Positions 26,074 through 34,460 of a DNA stretch of 52,818 nucleotides are shown here, piece by piece (the stretch's first letter is position 1; each line of letters starts with the position of its first letter). The translations under genes were made by a program, and so were the position numbers. Below the pieces are notes generated by a model. It saw only the letters and a list, made by a program, of their open reading frames with translations. It was not told the DNA's origin and ran no database searches. Source of the stretch: Pseudomonadales bacterium (GTDB lineage: Bacteria > Pseudomonadota > Gammaproteobacteria > Pseudomonadales > Pseudohongiellaceae). The DNA lies in NCBI GenBank assembly GCA_028281635.1, contig JANQJM010000203.1, positions 1 through 52,818 of the forward strand. Reading direction: 5' to 3'.

Positions 26074-28506
26074 ATGAGCCTGTGGTTTGAACTGAAATAC
26101 ACCCTGCGCTTGCTTATCAAGAATAGCTGGCACTCGCTGCTGTCTGCCGTGATCGTTGCCTTGTGTATCGCTATTACCTGGACGGCGGTCTCTAGTTACT
26201 ACCATACACAGATAAAGCCTTTGCCTTTCACAGATGCTGAACAATGGTATGCCATAGAGGAATTTGATCGGGTAATTGACGCTGACCCTACTCATAGGCT
26301 CGATGCCTACACTCATCAGCTGTTTTCATCAAACATAGACGACTTCGAAGTGCTTGGCGGGTACGCTTATCAACCGGCCGCCCTGACAGTGGAGGGGCTG
26401 AGTGAGCGGGTTCACAGGGTCGCGGTCTCTCCGGAACTTCTTCAGGCCACAGGAATCTTTCCCGCAATAGGCAGTGGCTTTAGTTCCGATGACAGGCTCG
26501 CAGGAGCCAATTCCGTTGCAGTCATCAGCTACGATCTCTGGGTCAATACATTTGCTGCAGATGAGCAGATCCTGGATCGACAGATTGTCATTGATGGTCA
26601 GGCCCACTCTATAGTCGGCGTCTTGGGACAAAACGACCACCTGGTAGCCGCGTTTGACGTTTACACACCTTTATCTTTATCGGCAGTCACGCAACCAAGC
26701 GATACGAACCTGCAAGTGGGAACGATTGGAAAACTGAATCCCAACACATCATTAGCTGATGTCAACGTGGCAATCGCCAGCCTAGTTAGTTCACTGAGGA
26801 GCCAGTATCCAGAGTACTACAGTGAAAATTACGAAGCCTGGCTCACACCGCTAAATGAGGTTTTTCGCTTCAATGTCAGCCCCGGAGTAAACGCCATTCT
26901 TGGCTTTGTGGTCATTACCATGACTGCTCTAGGCTGCATCAGCATAGGCAATCTGTTTACCGCCAGAATGTTAGAGCGGGGGCAGGAGTTTGCTCTACGT
27001 AATGCACTGGGCAGCTCTAAGTACAGATTACTCCGGCAGTCACTGCTTGAATCTTTCGCAGTCTGCCTAATTGGCTCAATAGTCGGTGTAGGGCTTAGTT
27101 ACCTGGCGTCTTTTGGCCTGGCGCAGATGGGCGAGCAAATATACAACAGCGGAGCCTTAGGGTCTGTGCCTGTTGACCTTATTTCCGGCACAGCACTCAT
27201 TGAGTTTGTGTTTCTTTTATTTCTCATTGTGGCAATCTGGTTACTATCCGGCCTGATACCCGCATTGAAGGTCGCTAGAAAAGACCCTTCCGAAGTGTTG
27301 TCCGGATCTTCCAGCGGCGCTCTGTCCTCAGGCAGCGCTAGATCTACAACCATCCTTGTCAGCTTGCAGATCATCTGCACCTGTTTCGCACTCATCGTAT
27401 GCGCGGGCGGTATATACGCGGTAGCTCTCACTCGAACCATCGATTATGGCTTTGAAACGGAAGATATCATCACCGCAAGCTTAGACTTTCCAACTGCCAA
27501 CTCTACGCACAACGACAAATTGCTTTATATGAACGAGTTGCAGGCAGAGGTGGAAGCCCTGCCAACAGTAGAAACACTAGCTTTCAGTAGTCAATTGCCA
27601 GGCTCGATGGCAGGTGGGCTTGACTACCGAACTGAGGAGATGCCCGACTCTAACGACCAGTTTCAACAAATTCCGGTAGTAGCAATCAGCCCAAACTATT
27701 TATCTACGCTGGACATCGAACTAACCACAGGCAGGAGTTTTGATAGTAACGATAACGACACCTCCTTGCCCGTTGCCTTAATAGATACCGAACTTGCTCA
27801 AAGTCTATGGCCAGATGAAACAGCTCTCGGCAAACGTATTCAAATTGACCCGAGAAATACCGCAACGTGGGTAACCGTAGTTGGCATCACTTCGGGCATT
27901 ACCCCAGCCATGTCTGCTAATCGCCCTCAGCCAATTGTCTACTTACCCCTGGCCCAGAGTTCTATAAGCCAACTGCATCTCCTGGCCAGAACGAACGGTA
28001 CTCCAACAATTGTTTCTACGCAGCTAAAGCAGGCTGCTACCAATGTGGATCGGGGTATACCCCTATATCGAACTTTCACCATGGCAGAGCATTTGGATTC
28101 ACTGGAAGCAAACTTACTTCTGCTGAGAAACATTTTCGCCACGATTTCGCTAGCGTCATTGATCATGGCCATAACAGGAATTTACGGCGTAGTGTCACGC
28201 TCGATACTGCAGCGAGTCAGGGAGATTGGCGTACGCCGCGCCATGGGTTCCAGTAACTGGAAAGTTATTCGTTTGTTTCTAAGAAAGACCGCGACCTATT
28301 TAGGTATAGGCAGTGTGGTCGGTGGTGGGCCGGCTATTTTGGCCCTGGTTGCTCTAATCGACGGAGACGAGGGTGTACTAACTGTAGTCCCCCCAATTTA
28401 TATAGCCGTATGTTTTGGGCTGGCAATGTTCATTGCCCTTGCCACTTATCTTCCAACTCGCAGAGCCATCTCATTGGAGCCAGGTGATGCGTTGAGATAC
28501 GAGTAA
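26074..28506 (+). CDS. permease 9, divergent duplicated permease with RYE tail
   Basis: This is an 810-residue two-half permease, the last before ATPase 2 and the odd one of its block. Its start, MSLWFELKYTLRLL, resembles permeases 14 and 15 (MNYWFELKYTLRLL). Its TM2 exit, GNLFTARMLERGQEFALR, and first coupling helix RNALGSSK also match the second block, as does VVSRS after TM6. Yet its tail is LEPGDALRYE, the first-block form. Periplasmic domain 1 has lost two array-wide motifs: DGDRYV is replaced by DAEQWYA, and GVMPEGFxFP by GVLGQNDHLVA. TM5 is CTCFALIVCAGG. Periplasmic domain 2 keeps LWPDETALGKRI. It has a good AAGGA site. It is either a mosaic or a second-block copy that acquired a first-block end. 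Confidence 0.92.
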   Translation: MSLWFELKYTLRLLIKNSWHSLLSAVIVALCIAITWTAVSSYYHTQIKPLPFTDAEQWYAIEEFDRVIDADPTHRLDAYTHQLFSSNIDDFEVLGGYAYQPAALTVEGLSERVHRVAVSPELLQATGIFPAIGSGFSSDDRLAGANSVAVISYDLWVNTFAADEQILDRQIVIDGQAHSIVGVLGQNDHLVAAFDVYTPLSLSAVTQPSDTNLQVGTIGKLNPNTSLADVNVAIASLVSSLRSQYPEYYSENYEAWLTPLNEVFRFNVSPGVNAILGFVVITMTALGCISIGNLFTARMLERGQEFALRNALGSSKYRLLRQSLLESFAVCLIGSIVGVGLSYLASFGLAQMGEQIYNSGALGSVPVDLISGTALIEFVFLLFLIVAIWLLSGLIPALKVARKDPSEVLSGSSSGALSSGSARSTTILVSLQIICTCFALIVCAGGIYAVALTRTIDYGFETEDIITASLDFPTANSTHNDKLLYMNELQAEVEALPTVETLAFSSQLPGSMAGGLDYRTEEMPDSNDQFQQIPVVAISPNYLSTLDIELTTGRSFDSNDNDTSLPVALIDTELAQSLWPDETALGKRIQIDPRNTATWVTVVGITSGITPAMSANRPQPIVYLPLAQSSISQLHLLARTNGTPTIVSTQLKQAATNVDRGIPLYRTFTMAEHLDSLEANLLLLRNIFATISLASLIMAITGIYGVVSRSILQRVREIGVRRAMGSSNWKVIRLFLRKTATYLGIGSVVGGGPAILALVALIDGDEGVLTVVPPIYIAVCFGLAMFIALATYLPTRRAISLEPGDALRYE

Positions 28507-28558
28507 CAGTGTGCGGTTGCAACAACAGATTTGCCATTTGAGTTTGTAGGAGACAGTC

Positions 28559-29296
28559 ATGACAGACACATCATTAATCCAATTGGAAGGAATCCAGAAA
28601 ATCTTTTTCACTGATGAAATTGAGACCTGGGCACTCGATGAGATTCACCTGAAAGTGAATGAAGGAGAGTACGTGTCGATTGCGGGACCGTCTGGTTGTG
28701 GAAAATCCACATTACTCTCCGTTATGGGATTACTTAACTCTTCCACAGATGGTCAGTATTTCCTGGATGGCGAAGATGTAGCATCACTAAACTCCACTGC
28801 TCAAGCAAGAGTACGTAACCGCCAAATCGGATTTATTTTTCAGGCGTTTAACCTCATCGGCGACATGACTGTGTTTGAGAATGTTGAACTCCCACTTACC
28901 TACAGGAAAGAACTAAAACGCAAAGAGCGAAAAGAGAAGGTTCAGGAAGCGCTGGAGAAGGTAGATATGGCGCATCGCATGAAGCATTTCCCTTCTCAAC
29001 TTTCTGGAGGTCAACAACAACGGGTTGCTATCGCGCGAGCCTTGACTGGTGATCCAAAAGTACTGCTCGCGGACGAGCCCACTGGTAATTTGGATTCGAA
29101 GAACGCACAAATCGTTATGGAGTTACTCGACGATCTGCATAAACAGGGCAGCACGATTTGCATGGTGACTCACGACCCTCGCTCGGCCCTTCGTGCGCAG
29201 CGGCAGGTAACCCTGTTTGACGGAAAAATCGTTGACGATCAACCCACTTCGAACTTACGTCTGGAAACTGAAGTAATAACCAGCCTTCCGAGCTAA
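28559..29296 (+). CDS. ABC transporter ATPase 2, MacB/LolD type
   Basis: This is a 245-residue motor subunit, collinear with ATPase 1: Walker A GPSGCGKST at 43-51, LSGGQQQR at 148-155, Walker B VLLADE, and H-loop VTHDPRSA. It shares RNRQIGFIFQAFNL and ENVELPLTYRKE with ATPase 1, so the two are paralogues. It differs in the N-terminal strand region (IQKIFFTDEIETWALDEI), in the helix before the signature (DMAHRMKHFPS), and in its C-terminal tail. AGGAGA lies five bases before the ATG. It stands at the exact point where the permease tails switch from LRYE to LHYE, so a dedicated partnership with the downstream permeases is an attractive inference. The preceding gap of 52 bases contains no clear promoter. 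Confidence 0.95.
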   Translation: MTDTSLIQLEGIQKIFFTDEIETWALDEIHLKVNEGEYVSIAGPSGCGKSTLLSVMGLLNSSTDGQYFLDGEDVASLNSTAQARVRNRQIGFIFQAFNLIGDMTVFENVELPLTYRKELKRKERKEKVQEALEKVDMAHRMKHFPSQLSGGQQQRVAIARALTGDPKVLLADEPTGNLDSKNAQIVMELLDDLHKQGSTICMVTHDPRSALRAQRQVTLFDGKIVDDQPTSNLRLETEVITSLPS

Positions 29297-29300
29297 TGTT

Positions 29301-29414
29301 ATGAAAACACTAAACGATCTTCTGCTTGGTCTCTGTCGCTTGGCTAACAATCCTTCATTTACGATTACTTCGGTCCTGGTAGTCGTTCTGGGACTGGCAC
29401 TGCACTATGAGTAG
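29301..29414 (+). pseudogene. 37-codon permease relic (in-frame internal deletion)
   Basis: An open frame begins four bases after the ATPase 2 stop codon. Its first 33 residues are a normal permease start (MKTLNDLLLGLCRLANNPSF, then TM1 ending VVVLGL). The frame then passes directly into ALHYE and a stop, which is the last five residues of a second-block permease. About 2.3 kb encoding both periplasmic domains and TM2-TM8 has been lost without breaking the frame. At the junction the GCACTG of the TM1 side can pair with the GCACTGCACTAT type of 3' end, so deletion at a short homology is likely. It was probably the first permease of the second block. As it stands it encodes one membrane segment and cannot transport, unless it has become a small membrane peptide. 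Confidence 0.88.
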
Positions 29415-29488
29415 AACATACATGACGAATGATGTGTTTTACGACCTGTGGTCTATCGGTCAGATAGTAATTCAAAGGGGCAACTAAG
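29415..29488 (+). other. gap after the relic, small inverted repeat
   Basis: These 74 bases separate the relic from permease 10. CTATC-N5-GATAG forms a small inverted repeat near the middle, with no T-run after it. AAGGGG just before permease 10 serves as its ribosome-binding site. I see no convincing promoter. Confidence 0.35.
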
Positions 29489-31927
29489 ATGAGCCTCATC
29501 AGAGACATTTCGTTCAGCATTAGACTTCTAAGAAAGACCCCTGTATTTACTGCGATCTGCTTTCTGGTAGTGGCGTTTGGGGTTGGTGTATCGCTATCTC
29601 TCTACTCCATAAACAAGAACTTCTATTTCGGTGAAGCACCATTCACCAATGGTGATCGACTCATCGTAGTCAAGCGCATTGATCCAGATTCTAACGCGGA
29701 TATGGGGTCAATAATGGCCAACGGCTTCGCCTTTAATAGGATTAGAGAAAGTACTGAAAGTTTTTCTGAACTGGGTGTCTCCAGAACCATTCTAGCGACG
29801 ATAAGCGACGGTGAAAGCGCTGAAGTCTACAACGCCGCAGAAATCACACCTAATCTGCTGGAACTCACAAACACGCAACCAATACTTGGCAGATTGCTAG
29901 CCGAATCCGATGCCGGCATTGGAGCAGAGCCTGTAGCATTGATCGGCTATCACCTGTGGCAAAACTACTATATTGCAGATCCCAACATAGTTGGGCAGCA
30001 AGCCCGTATCAATGGAGAGTCCTTTACTATTGTTGGGGTAATGCCGGAAAGTTTCTCATTTCCAATTACCCATGAAATATGGTTTCCAACAGTTGTAACT
30101 GAGAGTGCAAGCGCTGATAGCCAGGTGTTCTACGACATCATTGGCAGCTTGCACCCAAATGTCGATCGGCAACAAGCCTCGGTTGAGATGGCTGAAATAA
30201 CTGAACAATTGAGGTCCGAATATCCTGGTCAATTCAGCCAACTGCACGGCATCGTCGCCAGCTACACCCGCATTGGAACCAACAACCCGAGTGGGTTTCC
30301 ATTGATCTTAAGCGCCCTTGCTCTAACTATCCTTCTATTGGTTTCGTTGAACTTAAGCACACTATTGTTTGTCAGAGCGAATACTCGTCATCAGGAACTG
30401 ACGGTGCGAAACGCTATCGGTGCTAACCGATGGCAGATAGCCGTTCAAGTATTGATTGAGTCCCTGGTGATTTGTTCCATTGGATCTGTTTGCGGAATCT
30501 TGTTAGCAGAATCCATAACACGAATTTATATGTCCTCTCTCACCGTGCTATCTGACGTGGGGAGTGGTCTCCTGCCATTCTGGGTCGACTTCACTCCCAA
30601 TGGTGATGCACTGCTAATCACTTGCGGTTTTACTATAGCAATCTGGTTACTGTCAGGCGGATTCGCGGCGTACCGTGCATCGGGGAGCAAGCCTAATCAA
30701 GCACTCGAAGGGAGCAAAGGTACATCAAGCCGATTTAGCGCCATCAGCATGCGATTTGTGATAGGTACAGAAGTCACTTTTTCCGTGTTTCTATTAGTTT
30801 TATGTGCTGTGTTTGTTCTCGCCATGCGAGATTTTTCAAATTTAGACTATGGGACATCCACTGAAAATGTGTTTACTGGTGTCATTGATTTGTCTTCAGA
30901 GCGATATGATGAATATGAAACCCGACTACAGTTTTATAGCGATCTAAGCAGCGAACTATCGCGCCTATCGGAAGTCAGCTCCGTAACCCTCGCCAGCGCA
31001 CTGCCAGGGCAGAATGGAGCTAGACTTTCCTACAACATTCGAGAATTGGAACGTTCGCAAAACCAGGATCTTCCACAAGTTGATGTGGTCTGGGTTGCAG
31101 ATAACTACTTCGAATCACTGGGAGTAGAACCACTAACAGGACGTGACTTTGACAGCACTGATATTCGTGAGCGCGCGGCTGTTATTGTTATTGATGAGAA
31201 ATTCTCTGACCTCTATTGGCCCGGCGAATCTGCATTGGGGAAGTCTATTCAGTTTAGTCACAACGAAGTAACTGAATGGCTGACCGTTGTAGGGGTTATT
31301 CCACAAATCATCCAAACCACCGCTGTCTCAACCGAATTTCCGCCTGTTGTTTTTTTACCGCTTGATAGTTTCACACCTCGAAATCTGTCACTTGCCGTGA
31401 CAATGGACAGTGATGTTGAGCTTTCAAGAGTGTCAGCAGACTTTAAGGCTGCTGCTGTCAATATCGACAGAGATGTTCCTGTTAGGAATATCTACAGCCT
31501 GGAACAGGTTCTTGAGCTAAATACCCTTCCTCTGGAAGTCTTTGGCAATTTCATCATTGGCATTGCGCTGGTGACGCTATTTCTCTCCGTTGTGGGAATC
31601 TATGGAGTCATCTCTCGCGGCATTTCCCTTAGAACCAATGAGATTGGTATACGGCGCGCGCTGGGGTCCAGCCGCGTAAAAGTCATTTCTCTGTTCGTTA
31701 ATCAGGGATTGAGATTTTTTACGTTTGGAACAGTCATCGGTGGAGCGGCGGTACTACTTATAGTCAACGCGATACCAGGAGAGATGAGTGGCGTGTTGTT
31801 CAGACACATTGATGTGTCCATTCTAACGTCAGTAACTATTGTGGGAGGTCTGGTGGTCGCCGCGTCCTACTTCCCCGCCAAAAAAGCAGTTTCACTGGAA
31901 CCAGGTGAGGCATTGCATTATGAGTAA
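29489..31927 (+). CDS. permease 10, duplicated MacB/FtsX-type permease (HYE block)
   Basis: This 812-residue two-half permease is the first intact one after ATPase 2. Its N-terminus, FSIRLLRKTPVFTAI, and TM2 exit, LNLSTLLFVRANTRHQEL, resemble first-block members, notably permease 4, but the tail is LEPGEALHYE. The TM6 exit is GVISRG and the coupling helices are ELTVRNAIGANR and EIGIRRALGSSR, a mixture of the two blocks. TM5 is SVFLLVLCA. Periplasmic domain 1 keeps TNGDRLIVVK and GVMPESFSFP. Periplasmic domain 2 has ALPGQNGARLSYNIRELERSQ, without the usual DRD, and YWPGESALGKSI. It looks like a first-block body with a second-block end, the converse of permease 9. Confidence 0.92.
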   Translation: MSLIRDISFSIRLLRKTPVFTAICFLVVAFGVGVSLSLYSINKNFYFGEAPFTNGDRLIVVKRIDPDSNADMGSIMANGFAFNRIRESTESFSELGVSRTILATISDGESAEVYNAAEITPNLLELTNTQPILGRLLAESDAGIGAEPVALIGYHLWQNYYIADPNIVGQQARINGESFTIVGVMPESFSFPITHEIWFPTVVTESASADSQVFYDIIGSLHPNVDRQQASVEMAEITEQLRSEYPGQFSQLHGIVASYTRIGTNNPSGFPLILSALALTILLLVSLNLSTLLFVRANTRHQELTVRNAIGANRWQIAVQVLIESLVICSIGSVCGILLAESITRIYMSSLTVLSDVGSGLLPFWVDFTPNGDALLITCGFTIAIWLLSGGFAAYRASGSKPNQALEGSKGTSSRFSAISMRFVIGTEVTFSVFLLVLCAVFVLAMRDFSNLDYGTSTENVFTGVIDLSSERYDEYETRLQFYSDLSSELSRLSEVSSVTLASALPGQNGARLSYNIRELERSQNQDLPQVDVVWVADNYFESLGVEPLTGRDFDSTDIRERAAVIVIDEKFSDLYWPGESALGKSIQFSHNEVTEWLTVVGVIPQIIQTTAVSTEFPPVVFLPLDSFTPRNLSLAVTMDSDVELSRVSADFKAAAVNIDRDVPVRNIYSLEQVLELNTLPLEVFGNFIIGIALVTLFLSVVGIYGVISRGISLRTNEIGIRRALGSSRVKVISLFVNQGLRFFTFGTVIGGAAVLLIVNAIPGEMSGVLFRHIDVSILTSVTIVGGLVVAASYFPAKKAVSLEPGEALHYE

Positions 31928-31950
31928 ACAGTTTAACTCTGGAGACAAAG

Positions 31951-34419
31951 ATGTTTGAGAGATACCTACCTCTGGATTTACAGTTTAGTCTTCGACTACT
32001 GCGCAAAAACTATCTGTTTGTCTCAATGTGCGTATTGGTTATTGCCCTGGGAATGGCCTCCAGTATCGCAATGTATGAAGTTGTTTCTGCTTTCGGTTAC
32101 AGCACTCTCCCCTATCCCGATGGCGACAAGTACATCGTTGTAAAGCGAATAGATGGCGAGACGGGCCAGGTTGATGGTTACCCTTCAAGTATCGATAGTT
32201 ACACCTATCAATACCTGGCAAGCTCGGTTCAGAGCTATCGAGAATTCGGCGCGTATCGACGGCAATATGCCACATTCAGTGATGGAGAGTACGCGCAGCA
32301 GTATTACTCTGCATATATTTCCCCAAATCTTTTACAAGCGACAGCAGTGGAACCGATCCTGGGGCGCGCACTCGCCCCAAGCGATGATGTACCAGGTGCT
32401 GATCCGGTAGTCGTTCTTTCTTATCGATTGTGGCAAGACTACTACGGAGGGCAAGAAGACATAGTCGGCCAAACCAGCCGTGTGAATGGACTGCCATTTA
32501 CAATCATTGGTGTCATGCCGGAGGGATTTATCTATCCGGTAGATTTCTCCGCCTGGTTTCCATTGGGTATGTCAGCCAATCTGTCACCCAATGATGGCCA
32601 AATAGTGAGAGTAATGGGAATACTGGCCGCTGGTGTATCTCTTGATACAGCCAGCGCAGAAGTCGCTACCCTTATCCAGCAACTCGGAGAAAATTATCCA
32701 GAGTACTACGCTAATTACAGCGCACTGGTCAGACCTTTTACTCAATTCATACTTCCCTCAATGACAATACTGCACACCATGGCAATGGCAGTAGGTGCTG
32801 TATTGCTGTTGGTCTGCTTCAATCTTGCGAATCTGCTTGCCGTACGTAGTTTTGAGCGACAGCAGGAATTAGCAGTTAGAAATGCACTAGGGGCAACTCC
32901 TTGGGGGCTTGTCAAATCAGTTTTACTGGAATCCCTCCTCATCTGTTTACTGGGTGCAATACTCAGTGTTTTCCTGGCCGACTTCGGTATTCGATTCTTG
33001 CAATTGTTCAGTGGCGGTGAAGGAGTGCCGTTCTGGATGAAGTCATACGATTGGGAACTAAGTTCCTTATTCGTTGCCACGCTGATCTGCATCTTAATCT
33101 GGTTCTTTGCTGGTGGTATGGCTGCATGGCGAGTGTCCCGGCAGGATCCGGCTGTACAGCTTAGTGGCGGCAAAGGTTCTGTGGAATCCGGAAGCAAAGC
33201 TGGCATGGCCATATTAGTTGCGTCTGAAATCGTGTTTTCCTGCTTTCTCATGATTCTTTGCGGAGTAACCGTTTTGCAGACAGTTGCTCTCGCTAATAAG
33301 GACCTTGGTACTTCAATTGATGGCTATTTGACCGGAAGAATAGATATACCGGCTGCAACTTACCCAGATACCGAAAGTCGCGAGAACTTTCGACGGGATC
33401 TACAGGCGGAGCTACTCAATCAGGAAGGCGTATTGGAAGTATCGTATGCAACAGTCTTACCTGGCGAAGCCGGACTTCTATCAAATTATGATTTAGAAGA
33501 TCGTAACACCTTGATCGATGGCCGCTACCCTGCTCAGGAAGTCATTGATATCGCTCCAAACTACTTTGACACGATGGATGTTCCCCTGCTTGAAGGAAGG
33601 ATGTTCGACTCAAACGATACTCAGAGCTCCTTGCCGGTGATCATCGTGGACCACTTGTTTGCTGAGCGCACATGGCCAGGGGAATCTCCACTTGGAAAAC
33701 GCATTCAGATCAATCCCGGACTCAGTTCATCGCCATGGCATACGATTGTCGGTGTCAATGCGCATATTGGTCAGGGAAATGCTGCAATGGGAACAGTGGA
33801 GCCGAGTCTTTATCGACCGATCACACAGCGCAACCTGACCACCACTGTTCCTGACGAACAAACCAACGAGAGCAGATCTTCGGGATTTCATCTGGTGTTT
33901 AGAACAGCAGGAGATCCAGATAGTTATCGAGGACCGTTACAAGCCGCCTTGTCGAGGGTAGATCGAGATATTGCAGTAAACAATCTCCGAACTATGGAAG
34001 ACGTATTGGCAGAGGGAATTGGTCCAGTTGGATATTTCACGCGCATATTCTCCACAATTGCACTAATTACTCTGGTACTTGCTGTTACTGGCATTTACGC
34101 CATCGTATCCCGATCCGTATCACAACGAACCAAAGAAATTGGAATCCGTCGCGCCCTTGGCTCCAGCGATAACAAAGTGCTTTGGCTTTTTATCCAACAA
34201 GCGTTTGTGTACCTCAGTCTCGGGCTGGTCCTGGGGGGCGGAGCAGCTGCTATTGCAGCCAATGGGATTGAGACACTTATCCTGGGCGTCGGGACGTGGT
34301 TACCAACTGTATTCATCAGCGTCAGTGTCGGACTCGGTCTACTCGTATTCTTCGCTGCTTACAATCCGGCCCGTAAGTTAGTACTGATCGAACCCGGGGA
34401 CGCATTGCACTATGAGTAG
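31951..34419 (+). CDS. permease 11, duplicated MacB/FtsX-type permease (HYE block)
   Basis: This is an 822-residue two-half permease. Its closest relative in the window is permease 16, not its neighbours. Both share a LDLQ start, DSYTYQYL or DSFTYQYL, RALxPSDDV, VVVLSY, YxGQEDIxGxTSR, IRNALGATP or VRNALGATP, LTGRI, and NLEDRN or DLEDRN. Both also carry an insertion of about 15-20 polar residues in periplasmic domain 2 after the YRP motif (here RNLTTTVPDEQTNESRSSG). TM5 is SCFLMILCG. The second coupling helix is EIGIRRALGSSD. The tail, IEPGDALHYE, is the only one in the second block with Asp rather than Glu before Ala. GGAGA lies upstream of the ATG. Confidence 0.93.
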   Translation: MFERYLPLDLQFSLRLLRKNYLFVSMCVLVIALGMASSIAMYEVVSAFGYSTLPYPDGDKYIVVKRIDGETGQVDGYPSSIDSYTYQYLASSVQSYREFGAYRRQYATFSDGEYAQQYYSAYISPNLLQATAVEPILGRALAPSDDVPGADPVVVLSYRLWQDYYGGQEDIVGQTSRVNGLPFTIIGVMPEGFIYPVDFSAWFPLGMSANLSPNDGQIVRVMGILAAGVSLDTASAEVATLIQQLGENYPEYYANYSALVRPFTQFILPSMTILHTMAMAVGAVLLLVCFNLANLLAVRSFERQQELAVRNALGATPWGLVKSVLLESLLICLLGAILSVFLADFGIRFLQLFSGGEGVPFWMKSYDWELSSLFVATLICILIWFFAGGMAAWRVSRQDPAVQLSGGKGSVESGSKAGMAILVASEIVFSCFLMILCGVTVLQTVALANKDLGTSIDGYLTGRIDIPAATYPDTESRENFRRDLQAELLNQEGVLEVSYATVLPGEAGLLSNYDLEDRNTLIDGRYPAQEVIDIAPNYFDTMDVPLLEGRMFDSNDTQSSLPVIIVDHLFAERTWPGESPLGKRIQINPGLSSSPWHTIVGVNAHIGQGNAAMGTVEPSLYRPITQRNLTTTVPDEQTNESRSSGFHLVFRTAGDPDSYRGPLQAALSRVDRDIAVNNLRTMEDVLAEGIGPVGYFTRIFSTIALITLVLAVTGIYAIVSRSVSQRTKEIGIRRALGSSDNKVLWLFIQQAFVYLSLGLVLGGGAAAIAANGIETLILGVGTWLPTVFISVSVGLGLLVFFAAYNPARKLVLIEPGDALHYE

Positions 34420-34460
34420 CACTATAGAACAAATCAGAAGCACACAAGGAAACCGGCAAA

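Noticed and set aside
28507-28558. Third sigma-54 promoter before ATPase 2
   Set aside because: No TGGC-N8-TTGC-type element and no TGTCCC dyad is present in the gap.
29415-29488. Internal sigma-70 promoter before permease 10
   Set aside because: TTTACG and GATAGT are 19 bases apart and match the consensus poorly.
32742-33251. Long minus-strand open frame (169 codons) opposite permease 11, and similar ones opposite permeases 13 and 17
   Set aside because: They lie wholly inside well-supported permease genes, are rich in Ser, Thr and Arg as expected of antisense frames, and show no domain or start signal.
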